7,057 bases of DNA from Tannerellaceae bacterium (lineage in GTDB: Bacteria; Bacteroidota; Bacteroidia; Bacteroidales; Tannerellaceae): the NCBI GenBank assembly GCA_031267205.1, contig JAIRZN010000074.1, positions 1-7,057 on the forward strand, given 5' to 3'. The notes beneath the pieces are model-generated. The model was not told the DNA's origin, did no database searches, and worked only from the letters and a program-made list of their open reading frames with translations. Below, in pieces: positions 1 through 6,954 of this stretch. The position numbers and the translations under genes were made by a program. Within the stretch, counting starts at the first letter, position 1; each line of letters starts with the position of its first letter.

Positions 1-1001
1 TCTGCGGTTATTTTGGAGGGGTCGATGGCGTAACGTTGGTCGTGTCCGAGGCGGTCTTGCACGAAGGTGATTAGGCTGTCGTTTATCCAGTCGATGCTGA
101 GGTTGCCGTCGGCGTCGTATTCTTTTCGCTTCAGCATGTTGCGGCGGGAGGGTTGTTCCGTGAGTATGTGGCGGATGGTGCGGATGGTGAGCTTTACTAT
201 CTCGATGTTTTGTATCTCGTTGTGTCCCCCTACATTATATACTTCTCCGTTCTTGCCGTTGTGGAGTACGGCGTCGATGGCTTTACAATGGTCTTCCACA
301 TAAAGCCAGTCGCGCACGTTGGCGCCGTTGCCGTATACCGGTAGCGGTTTGCCTTCGAGGATATTCTTTATTATTAGCGGGATAAGCTTTTCGGGGAAGT
401 GGTAGGGCCCGTAATTGTTTGAGCAGCGGGTGATGGTGACCGGCATTTTATATGTTTCCCAATAGGCTTTTACGAACAGGTCGGCGCTTGTTTTCGATGC
501 GCTGTACGGGCTTCGCGGGTCTAAGGGAGTGTTTTCGGTGAAATATCCTTCTGTTCCGAGACTGCCGTATACTTCGTCGGTCGATACTTGATGGAAGCGT
601 ATGTCTTTGCGCCATACAGGGTAGCCTTTTGCGTCTTTCCCCGTCACCCATGCCGAGCGTGCGGCGTCGAGGAGGTTTTGCGTTCCGAGTATATTTGTTT
701 TCAGGAACAATTGAGGGTTGTCGATGCTGCGATCCACATGGCTTTCTGCGGCGAAGTTGACTACGTATTGAAAGTCATATTTGTCAAATAGACTGTCAAC
801 CAAGCGGCGGTCGCCTATGTCGCCTTTAACAAATTCGCATCGTCCGGGTTGGAGGTTGCTTTCAATCGTTTTCAGGTTGCCGGCGTATGTGAGCAGGTCC
901 AACACAATGATTTGTATGCCGTCGGGACGGGTGGCAAGCAGGTGTTTCACAAAGTTTGCGCCTATAAATCCGGCGCCTCCGGTGACGAGGTAAGTTTTCA
1001 T
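1..1001 (-). CDS. rfbB: dTDP-glucose 4,6-dehydratase, 3' end cut by the window edge
   Basis: RfbB/RmlB converts dTDP-glucose to dTDP-4-keto-6-deoxyglucose, the second step of dTDP-L-rhamnose synthesis, in the cytoplasm with bound NAD. Translating the minus strand from the ATG at 1001 gives 333 uninterrupted residues with no stop before the window ends. They begin MKTYLVTGGAGFIGANF, with the Rossmann NAD-binding motif GGAGFIG at residues 8-14. The short-chain dehydrogenase catalytic set is present: the Thr-Asp-Glu triad of RmlB enzymes at 141-143 (STDEVYG) and YSASK at 166-170, giving Tyr166 and Lys170. NFAAESHVDRS (82-92) and RCSNNYGPYHFPEK (192-205) are further RmlB signatures. Family members have roughly 350-380 residues, so only a short C-terminal part should lie outside the window. 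The start codon directly abuts the rfbC stop (TAAATG) and has no Shine-Dalgarno sequence before it, which suggests translational coupling. I am very confident of the family. Confidence 0.96.
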   Translation of the reverse strand, partial: MKTYLVTGGAGFIGANFVKHLLATRPDGIQIIVLDLLTYAGNLKTIESNLQPGRCEFVKGDIGDRRLVDSLFDKYDFQYVVNFAAESHVDRSIDNPQLFLKTNILGTQNLLDAARSAWVTGKDAKGYPVWRKDIRFHQVSTDEVYGSLGTEGYFTENTPLDPRSPYSASKTSADLFVKAYWETYKMPVTITRCSNNYGPYHFPEKLIPLIIKNILEGKPLPVYGNGANVRDWLYVEDHCKAIDAVLHNGKNGEVYNVGGHNEIQNIEIVKLTIRTIRHILTEQPSRRNMLKRKEYDADGNLSIDWINDSLITFVQDRLGHDQRYAIDPSKITA

Positions 1002-1577
1002 TTAGAGTATAGAATTTAGATTATAGATGAAATTTAGTTCTCCTTCCGACAGGACAGGGGCCTGTTTATCTTTTTCGGACAGGATGGGCAATGTACCGGA
1101 AGGTATTTCCCAGTCTATACCGAAGGCGGGGTCGTTGTAGCGCAGGCTGCGTTCGAGGGCCGGGTTATAGGGGTTGTCTACCTTATAGGTAAAGACCGCC
1201 TGTTCCGATAGTACGTGAAACCCGTGTGCAAATCCTTGCGGTATGAAGAGTTGGCGCTTGTTTTCGGAGGACAGTTTGACAGCTACGTGTTGGCCGAAGG
1301 CGGGTGATCCTTCACGAAGATCCACTGCCACGTCTAATACGCATCCCGCGATAACGCGCACTAATTTAGCTTGCGAGAAGGGCATTAGCTGGTAATGCAA
1401 TCCGCGAAGCGTACCTTGCGAGGAGCATGATTCGTTTTCTTGAATAAACTCTACGCGCCCTATGGATTTTTGAAATTCCGACTGTTTGAAGGATTCAAAA
1501 AAATATCCCCGGGCGTCATTGAACACTTTAGGTTCTATGATCCACACGCCGGGGATAGTTGTTTTTATGTAGTTCAT
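1002..1577 (-). CDS. rfbC: dTDP-4-dehydrorhamnose 3,5-epimerase
   Basis: RfbC/RmlC epimerises C3 and C5 of dTDP-4-keto-6-deoxyglucose to give dTDP-4-keto-L-rhamnose, which RmlD then reduces. It acts in the cytoplasm as a cupin-fold dimer. The 191-residue protein has the normal family length. Visible signatures are FNDARGYFFESF (19-30), LRGLHYQ (58-64) with the likely catalytic base His61, Lys71 in the substrate pocket, the cupin segment FIPQGFAHGFHVLS (111-124) with His118, and Tyr131, matching the conserved catalytic tyrosine. It is the first gene of a unit with rfbB; the two are joined without a spacer. The ATG at 1577 is the only sensible start, and its leader (about 18 nt from the inferred transcription start) has no clear ribosome binding site. 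No rmlA or rmlD is visible in the window, so the rest of the pathway must be encoded further downstream or elsewhere. Confidence 0.97.
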   Translation of the reverse strand: MNYIKTTIPGVWIIEPKVFNDARGYFFESFKQSEFQKSIGRVEFIQENESCSSQGTLRGLHYQLMPFSQAKLVRVIAGCVLDVAVDLREGSPAFGQHVAVKLSSENKRQLFIPQGFAHGFHVLSEQAVFTYKVDNPYNPALERSLRYNDPAFGIDWEIPSGTLPILSEKDKQAPVLSEGELNFIYNLNSIL

Positions 1578-1601
1578 TTATGTTCCGTTAGGATTTGGAC
1601 G

Positions 1602-1633
1602 CAAAAATAAACCTTTTTCTTGTAAATATGCAA
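1602..1633 (-). promoter_or_regulatory. Candidate Bacteroidota-type promoter for rfbC-rfbB
   Basis: On the minus strand TATTTTTG (1609-1602) fits the Bacteroidota sigma-ABfr -7 consensus TAnnTTTG. A TTG at 1633-1631, 21 bp upstream, could serve as the -33 element. Transcription would begin near 1595, leaving a leader of about 18 nt before the rfbC ATG. The elements lie in the 60-bp gap between htpG and rfbC, with the -33 region within 10 bp of the htpG stop codon. The call rests on consensus matching in an A/T-rich gap, so it is only moderately secure. Confidence 0.5.
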
Positions 1634-1637
1634 TCTT

Positions 1638-3698
1638 TCAACCGATCATTTGAACGCTGCGTTTGATAAAGTTACTCAGCGCCTCGCCTTTTAACATGCC
1701 GTTGCTCAGCAGGGCGAGGTCGATAAGTTCGTGCACGAGGCTGTTGGCGGCTGCGTATCCGGAAAGTATTGCGTTGCGCTGGCTGTTGAGTTCGTCGAGT
1801 TTGCTGTTGGTATTTGCCATGTCCTCTTTTTCTTCAGCGGTCGGTTCTTCACCGTCCTTCTTTGCGTTTTCCTTGGAGCGGAGGTCGGATTGGCGCGCTT
1901 CCCATCCTTTTATGTCGGCGACTATGGGGGCGAGTTCGGCGGCGCATGTCGCTTCTTCATCGGCCAGCACTTTCTTTATCAGCGCATGGTCTGTGTTGAG
2001 TACTATATTGTAGCTGTCCGGTATTTCTCCGTAGAAGGACATGCCGGGTTGCATGGCCGACATTTCGCGCATACGTCTCATGTATTCGCCTTGGGTGAGC
2101 ATCACCGGATTGGAGTTTTCTCCCAAAGCTTCGAAAGTGACGTAGAACTCGGCTTTTTCGACTTTAGGCACCTGGCTCTTGAATATATCCTGCAAGGCAT
2201 TGCGCTGGTCGTCGGATAGTTCTACTTTGCCGGCATCGCTTTTGCGGATGATATTGTCAGGGGTGTCGCTGTCGACACGCACGAAGTGGGATTTTTCGAA
2301 CTTCTGTTCCAATTGTCCTACTACGTGTACGTCAAGTTGCCCGTCCATCAGCAATACGCTGTATCCTTTGTCCTTGGCGGCTTGGATGTAGCTGTACTGT
2401 TCTTCGAGGCTGTTGGTGTAGAGGTAATAGAGTTGTCCGTCCTTATCGGTCTGGTTGTCTTTTATCAGCGTTTTGTATTCGTCGAAGGTGTAGTATTTAT
2501 GGTCTGTATCTTTGAAGAGGGCGAATTTAGCGGCCCGTTCGTAGAACTTTTCTTCGCTTAACATGCCATATTGGACGAATAGCTTGAGGCTGTCCCATTT
2601 TTCTTCGAACTGCGGGCGGTCGTTCTTGAATATTTCTTCTAAGCGGTCGGCCACTTTTTTCGTGATATGGTTGGATATTTTTTTCACGTTATTGTCGCTT
2701 TGCAGGTATGAGCGGGATACGTTGAGGGGTATATCCGGCGAATCGAGCACTCCGTGAAGGAGCGTCAGGAACTCAGGCACGATGCCTTCCACGGAATCGG
2801 TGACAAAGACCTGGTTGGAATACAGTTGTATTTTGTTCCGGTTTAATTCGATATTGTTCTTCACACGCGGGAAATACAGGATACCGGTCAGGTTGAAGGG
2901 ATAGTCTACGTTGAGGTGTATCCAGAAGAGAGGTTCTTCCGACATTGGATAGAGGTCGCGATAAAACCGTTTGTAGTCCTCGTCCGTCAGTTCCGAAGGC
3001 TTGCGCACCCATGCCGGCTTTGTGTCGTTTATGATATTGTCCTCTTCCGTATCCACGTATTTGCCGTCTTTCCACTCCTGTTTTTTACCGAAGGCTATGG
3101 CGATGGGCAGGAAGCGGCAGTACTTTTTCAACAGTCCGCTTATGCGGTCTTTATTGAGGAAGTCCTTGTTTTCGTCGTCGATATGGAGGATAATGTCCGT
3201 ACCTATGTCTGCTTTTTCGGTTTCTTCCAGCACGTATTCCGGGCTTCCTTCGCAGCTCCAGTTCATTGCTACGGCTCCTTCTTTTGATGAGCGTGTAACG
3301 ATTTCCACCTTTTTCGATACCATGAATGTAGAATAGAATCCAAGTCCGAAATGCCCGATGATTGAGGCGGCGTCGTTCTTGTATTTTTCTACGAACTCTT
3401 CGGCTCCTGAGAAGGCAATCTGATTGATGTACTTGTCTATCTCTTCCGCCGTCATACCGATACCACGGTCTGATACGGTAAGCGTACCATCTTTTTCGTC
3501 AATCTTTATGCGGATGGTTTGATCGCCCAGCTCTCCCTTGTATTCGCCGACAGATGCCAGCGTCTTTAATTTCTGCGTAGCATCTACTGCGTTGGAAACA
3601 ATCTCGCGCAGGAAGATTTCATGGTCACTGTACAAAAACTTTTTAATTATGGGGAAGATATTTTCACTTGTAACCCCAATATTTCCTTGTTTCGACAT
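1638..3698 (-). CDS. htpG: Molecular chaperone HtpG (bacterial Hsp90)
   Basis: HtpG is the cytosolic, ATP-driven homodimeric Hsp90 chaperone that remodels client proteins, usually with DnaK. At 686 residues it is slightly longer than E. coli HtpG and typical for Bacteroidales. The N-terminal GHKL ATPase domain (about 1-215) shows REIVSNAVDA (31-40; likely general base Glu32 and Mg-binding Asn36), SDRGIGM (76-82; adenine-contacting Asp77), the lid glycine motif GHFGLGFYS (115-123) and GTDI (166-169). The middle domain carries NKIQLYSNQVFV (288-299) and PLNVSRSYLQ (324-333), whose Arg329 corresponds to the conserved catalytic-loop arginine. The C-terminal domain contains a highly charged stretch (about 605-650) before the hydrophobic dimerisation end. 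There is no C-terminal MEEVD, as expected in bacteria. The start at 3698 gives the usual N-terminus MSKQGNIGVTSENIFPIIKK. It follows clpC on the same strand but a terminator intervenes, so it should have its own promoter; I found no convincing TAnnTTTG in the 114-bp gap. Confidence 0.98.
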   Translation of the reverse strand: MSKQGNIGVTSENIFPIIKKFLYSDHEIFLREIVSNAVDATQKLKTLASVGEYKGELGDQTIRIKIDEKDGTLTVSDRGIGMTAEEIDKYINQIAFSGAEEFVEKYKNDAASIIGHFGLGFYSTFMVSKKVEIVTRSSKEGAVAMNWSCEGSPEYVLEETEKADIGTDIILHIDDENKDFLNKDRISGLLKKYCRFLPIAIAFGKKQEWKDGKYVDTEEDNIINDTKPAWVRKPSELTDEDYKRFYRDLYPMSEEPLFWIHLNVDYPFNLTGILYFPRVKNNIELNRNKIQLYSNQVFVTDSVEGIVPEFLTLLHGVLDSPDIPLNVSRSYLQSDNNVKKISNHITKKVADRLEEIFKNDRPQFEEKWDSLKLFVQYGMLSEEKFYERAAKFALFKDTDHKYYTFDEYKTLIKDNQTDKDGQLYYLYTNSLEEQYSYIQAAKDKGYSVLLMDGQLDVHVVGQLEQKFEKSHFVRVDSDTPDNIIRKSDAGKVELSDDQRNALQDIFKSQVPKVEKAEFYVTFEALGENSNPVMLTQGEYMRRMREMSAMQPGMSFYGEIPDSYNIVLNTDHALIKKVLADEEATCAAELAPIVADIKGWEARQSDLRSKENAKKDGEEPTAEEKEDMANTNSKLDELNSQRNAILSGYAAANSLVHELIDLALLSNGMLKGEALSNFIKRSVQMIG

Positions 3699-3749
3699 AA
3701 TTACTTATTATATTCTGTTAATAAATCATTGAATTGCCAACAGGAAAAC

Positions 3750-3782
3750 AAAAAAAGTGCCAGATGAGAAATCTGACACTTT
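3750..3782 (-). terminator. Rho-independent terminator of clpC
   Basis: A 12-bp stem is formed by 3754-3765 and 3771-3782 with a 5-nt loop (3766-3770). Read on the minus strand it is followed by, and partly overlaps, a run of seven T (3756-3750). The position 3760/3776 pair is a G-U wobble in minus-strand RNA but an A-C mismatch in plus-strand RNA, so the hairpin is better formed in the clpC transcript. It starts 30 nt beyond the clpC stop codon and ends about 50 nt before the htpG start. Confidence 0.88.
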
Positions 3783-3812
3783 GACGTTTTTTAATCGGCT
3801 TGTGACGAGCGG

Positions 3813-6398
3813 CTACTGTTCGCTGTCCGCTGTTTGCATACGATTTTCCATCACGAGCTTTTGTTCATCCTTATTGAATCCGACGCATATAGTATCGCCT
3901 TCGGTGACGGAGGCTCTGATGATCATTTCTGCCATTTCGTCTTCCAAGTATTTTTGGATAGCGCGTTTCAGCGGGCGTGCGCCAAACTGTACGTCATATC
4001 CTTTGGAGGCTATGAAATCCTTGGCTTCTCCGGTAAGCAGTAGCGAGTAACCGAGCTTTGCCATGCGGTCGTGCAATTCATGCAGCTCTATGTCAATGAT
4101 CTTATGTATGGCTTCCTTGTCTAATTGGTCGAACACGACAATGTCGTCGATACGGTTCAGGAATTCCGGTGCAAAGGCTTTATTCAACGCTTTTTGGATA
4201 ACCCCGTGCGAAAATTCCCTGTCGATGGATTCCTTTCCTTTTGTATTGAACCCTATTCCGTGCCCAAAGTCTTTCAACTGCCGCGTCCCGATGTTGGATG
4301 TGAGGATGAGGATAGTGTTCTTGAAGTCTATACGCCTGCCCAGACTGTCGGTCAGGCGACCTTCGTCCAATACTTGCAGCAAGATGTTGAACACGTCGGG
4401 GTGCGCCTTTTCTATCTCGTCCAACAGGATGACGGAATAGGGTTTGCGTCTTACTTTCTCCGTCAGTTGTCCGCCTTCTTCATAGCCCACATATCCCGGA
4501 GGCGCTCCTATCAAGCGCGATACTGCGAATTTTTCGAGGTACTCGCTCATGTCTATGCGAATGAGCGTGTCGGCCGAGTCGAATAAATATTCCGCAAGTT
4601 TCTTGGCCAGGTGCGTTTTACCTACGCCGGTCGGGCCAAGGAACATAAACGTGCCTATGGGTTTACTGGGGTCTTTCAGTCCTACTCGGTTGCGCTGTAT
4701 GGCTTTTACTACTTTGGAGACGGCGTTGTCTTGCCCGATGACGTTCTTTTTCAGTATGTTTCCCATCTCCAGCAGTTTCTCGTTTTCCGCCTTGGCGATA
4801 CGTTGTACGGGGACGCCTGACATCATGGCTACTACTTCTGCTACTTTTTCCTCGTCCACGATCTCACGGTGTTCTTGCAGCTCTTGCTCCCATCTTGTCT
4901 TGGCGGTTTCCAATTGCAGCAGATAGAGGCGTTCCTTGTCGCGGAAACTTGCGGCCAGCTCGAAGTTCTGCGATTTGACGGAAAGCATTTTTTCGGTTTT
5001 TATGTTTTCTATCTTGGATTCGAGATCTTCGATGTTTTTGGGCACTACTACGTTAGACATATGTACGCGCGAGCCTGATTCGTCTAATGCGTCGATGGCC
5101 TTGTCGGGGAAATTGCGGTCGCTTATATACCGGTCTGTCAGGTTGACACAGGCTTTCAGGGCTGTGTCGGTGTAGACTACGTTATGATGTTCTTCGTATC
5201 GCGGCTTTATGCTGTTCAGTATCTGCAAAGTCTCCTCTGCCGTAGTGGGGTTGATTATTACTTTTTGGAAGCGTCGTTCCAATGCGCCGTCTTTTTCGAT
5301 GGTCTTGCGGTATTCATCTAATGTTGTGGCGCCTATACATTGTATCTCTCCGCGCGCGAGGGCTGGTTTCAGCATATTGGCGGCGTCCATTGATCCCGAT
5401 GCCGACCCTGCGCCGACAATGGTGTGTATTTCATCAATAAAGAGTATGATATTCGGGTTCTTCGACAGCTCGTTCAGGATAGCTTTTATGCGTTCTTCAA
5501 ACTGGCCGCGGTATTTTGTGCCGGCTACAACGGAGGCCATATCAAGGTTGACAATCCGTTTATCGAACAGGATACGCGATACCTTGCGTTGTACGATGCG
5601 TAATGCAAGTCCTTCTACTATAACCGACTTGCCTACGCCGGGCTCGCCTATCAGCACGGGATTATTTTTTTTCCTCCGGCTAAGTATTTGCGCCAGGCGT
5701 TCGATTTCCTTTTCCCGTCCGACAATGGGGTCTAAGCGATTATCGGCGGCAGCCCGCGTCACATCCGTGCCGAAGTTGTCCAACACCGGTGTGTCGTGCG
5801 GGGATTTGGGTTGTGACGATGCGCCTGACAAACTTTGGTGCGTCGATTCTCTCTTTGGCATGAAACCGTCTTCTTCATCGTCATCGTCGCCATCGTCATC
5901 ATCGTCGGTATATCCGTTGATTATGGCTCCCGTATCTTCGTATTCTTCGGATAAGGGATTGATTTTTAAAGTACTTGCCATCTTGTTATAAACGTTTCTA
6001 TATGTAATGCCTGATTTATTTAATATCTTGGCTGCGATATTAAATTCTTCCTTGAGGATGGCCAGGAGCAGGTGTTCCGTTCCTGTTTCTCCGCTTTTAA
6101 ACAAACGCGCTTCGAGTAAACTCATGCGTAAAACACGTTCGCCGGTTTTACTGATAGCGATTTTGCCTTCCGCCGTGTCTGCACCATACGTATTACGTAT
6201 GTCATGTTCAATACTTGTTTTGATGTCATACATATCTACATTCAGTTCGCGTAGCAGGATAACGGCGCTTCCTTCACCGTCGCGAATAATGCCCAACATC
6301 AGGTGCTCAGGCCCTATATAGCTGTTCCTAAGCCTAACAGCTTCCTCTCTGCTATACTCAAGAACATCCATTAATTGTTTGGAATAATTACTTTTCAT
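3813..6398 (-). CDS. clpC: ATP-dependent Clp protease ATP-binding subunit ClpC
   Basis: ClpC is a Hsp100 AAA+ unfoldase that feeds proteins into the ClpP peptidase in the cytoplasm. The 861 residues show the full ClpC plan. The N-terminal Clp-N double repeat (about 1-145) includes GPEHLMLGI (29-37) and GTEHLLLAI (106-114). A very acidic linker (165-177, almost all Asp/Glu) follows. AAA+ domain 1 has Walker A GEPGVGKS (251-258) and Walker B ILFIDEIH (318-325). A short M-domain with a UvrB/UvrC-like helix (about 455-505) comes next, which marks ClpC rather than ClpA or ClpB. AAA+ domain 2 has Walker A GPTGVGKT (588-595), Walker B VILLDEIE (656-663), FLNRID (746-751) with the likely arginine finger, and sensor 2 GARPLKR (806-812). 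The tripeptide IGF (715-717) in HGIGFN is the expected ClpP-docking loop. No active-site residue appears to be missing. No ClpP or adaptor gene is visible in the window. The ATG at 6398 gives the canonical N-terminus; a promoter candidate lies just upstream and a terminator follows. Confidence 0.98.
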   Translation of the reverse strand: MKSNYSKQLMDVLEYSREEAVRLRNSYIGPEHLMLGIIRDGEGSAVILLRELNVDMYDIKTSIEHDIRNTYGADTAEGKIAISKTGERVLRMSLLEARLFKSGETGTEHLLLAILKEEFNIAAKILNKSGITYRNVYNKMASTLKINPLSEEYEDTGAIINGYTDDDDDGDDDDEEDGFMPKRESTHQSLSGASSQPKSPHDTPVLDNFGTDVTRAAADNRLDPIVGREKEIERLAQILSRRKKNNPVLIGEPGVGKSVIVEGLALRIVQRKVSRILFDKRIVNLDMASVVAGTKYRGQFEERIKAILNELSKNPNIILFIDEIHTIVGAGSASGSMDAANMLKPALARGEIQCIGATTLDEYRKTIEKDGALERRFQKVIINPTTAEETLQILNSIKPRYEEHHNVVYTDTALKACVNLTDRYISDRNFPDKAIDALDESGSRVHMSNVVVPKNIEDLESKIENIKTEKMLSVKSQNFELAASFRDKERLYLLQLETAKTRWEQELQEHREIVDEEKVAEVVAMMSGVPVQRIAKAENEKLLEMGNILKKNVIGQDNAVSKVVKAIQRNRVGLKDPSKPIGTFMFLGPTGVGKTHLAKKLAEYLFDSADTLIRIDMSEYLEKFAVSRLIGAPPGYVGYEEGGQLTEKVRRKPYSVILLDEIEKAHPDVFNILLQVLDEGRLTDSLGRRIDFKNTILILTSNIGTRQLKDFGHGIGFNTKGKESIDREFSHGVIQKALNKAFAPEFLNRIDDIVVFDQLDKEAIHKIIDIELHELHDRMAKLGYSLLLTGEAKDFIASKGYDVQFGARPLKRAIQKYLEDEMAEMIIRASVTEGDTICVGFNKDEQKLVMENRMQTADSEQ

Positions 6399-6423
6399 AT
6401 TATTTGTGTAACGTACCTTTTGA

Positions 6424-6455
6424 CAAAGATACTAATCTATTTCATACGGTATCAA
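6424..6455 (-). promoter_or_regulatory. Candidate Bacteroidota-type promoter for clpC
   Basis: On the minus strand TATCTTTG (6431-6424) is an exact match to the -7 consensus TAnnTTTG. A TTG at 6455-6453 lies 21 bp upstream as a possible -33 element. The -7 box is 25 nt from the clpC ATG, implying a leader of about 20 nt. No CtsR-like or CIRCE operator was seen nearby. The leader contains AAAGG, but it is too far from the ATG (about 16 nt) to be an ordinary ribosome binding site. Confidence 0.62.
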
Positions 6456-6639
6456 TATCCATGCCAATGTTTGCGAAAAATCTTGCCATAATCGGGGGAA
6501 GTGGGCTTACATCCGCCGGCGTACTACCGTAGCAGGGATTTTGCGGAGCATTAATTCTACAATTGGAGCAAAGTATACGTGGGAATCCATCCCGAATTGT
6601 CCGGCGTAAAGACAAGGCCCTCGCCGGTTAGCCCAAAGC
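6456..6639. other. Unique intergenic stretch between the clpC promoter and the repeat array
   Basis: I see no supportable gene here. An open minus-strand frame from the repeats continues through this stretch to a TAA at 6507-6509, but nothing in it resembles a known protein. Visible structure is limited to an imperfect nested inverted repeat (ACAATT at 6559-6564 against AATTGT at 6595-6600, with GGGA 6581-6584 against TCCC 6590-6593). There is also a decayed repeat half-unit, GGTTAGCCC plus AAAGC, at 6626-6639, next to the first full copy of the array. Confidence 0.5.
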
Positions 6640-6954
6640 CGCACATTGCTTAGCCGGACCCGCACATTGCTTAGCCATAGTCGCACATTGCTTAGCCAAA
6701 GCCGCACATTGCTTAGCCAAAGCCGCACATTGCTTAGCCGGAAGCGCATATTGCTTAGCCGGAAGCGCACATTGCTTAGCCATAGTCGCACATTGCTTAG
6801 CCGGAAGCGCACATTGCTTAGCCATAGTCGCACATTGCTTAGCCAAAGCCGCACATTGCTTAGCCGGAAGCGCACATTGCTTAGCCGGAAGCGCACATTG
6901 CTTAGCCGGAAGCGCACATTGCTTAGCCGGAAGCGCATATTGCTTAGCCGGAAC
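6640..6954. repeat. Tandem 21-bp repeat array, 15 copies (family A)
   Basis: The array has fifteen consecutive units, each a 16-bp core CGCACATTGCTTAGCC followed by a 5-bp variable segment, at a strict 21-bp pitch with no indel. Cores start at 6640, 6661, 6682, 6703, 6724 and so on to 6934. Thirteen cores are identical; those at 6745 and 6934 share one change (CATATT for CACATT). The 5-bp segment takes only a few forms: GGAAG (seven times), ATAGT (three), AAAGC (three), GGACC (once) and GGAAC at the junction with the next array. A decayed half-unit precedes the first copy. Since 21 is a multiple of three, four of six frames stay open through the array, so the long reading frames here are not evidence of coding. 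The function is unknown. A minisatellite, a protein-binding array or a repetitive intergenic element are all possible. Confidence 0.95.

Noticed and set aside
1578..1637. Terminator between htpG and rfbC
   Set aside because: Only weak A/T-only pairing is possible; no GC-containing stem followed by a T-run was found on the minus strand.
5209..5991. Plus-strand 260-codon open frame inside clpC
   Set aside because: It lies opposite conserved clpC coding sequence. Its serine- and arginine-rich composition is typical of an antisense shadow frame, and it has no recognisable domain.
6516..6608. 8-bp direct repeat CCGGCGTA at 6516-6523 and 6601-6608 as a target-site duplication around a mobile element
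   Set aside because: The 77 bp between the copies has no terminal inverted repeats or transposase remnant. An 8-bp match in a GC-rich motif can arise by chance.
6507..6938. A real repeat protein encoded on the minus strand
   Set aside because: The 21-bp pitch keeps four of six frames open automatically. There is no ribosome binding site, and in-frame stops occur in the adjoining family B units. Kept only as a low-interest finding.
6640..6954. Array of RNA hairpins (GCTT pairing with AAGC across the linker)
   Set aside because: Units with GGAAG or AAAGC linkers can form a 4-bp stem, but the ATAGT and GGACC units cannot. The structure is short and not maintained across the array.
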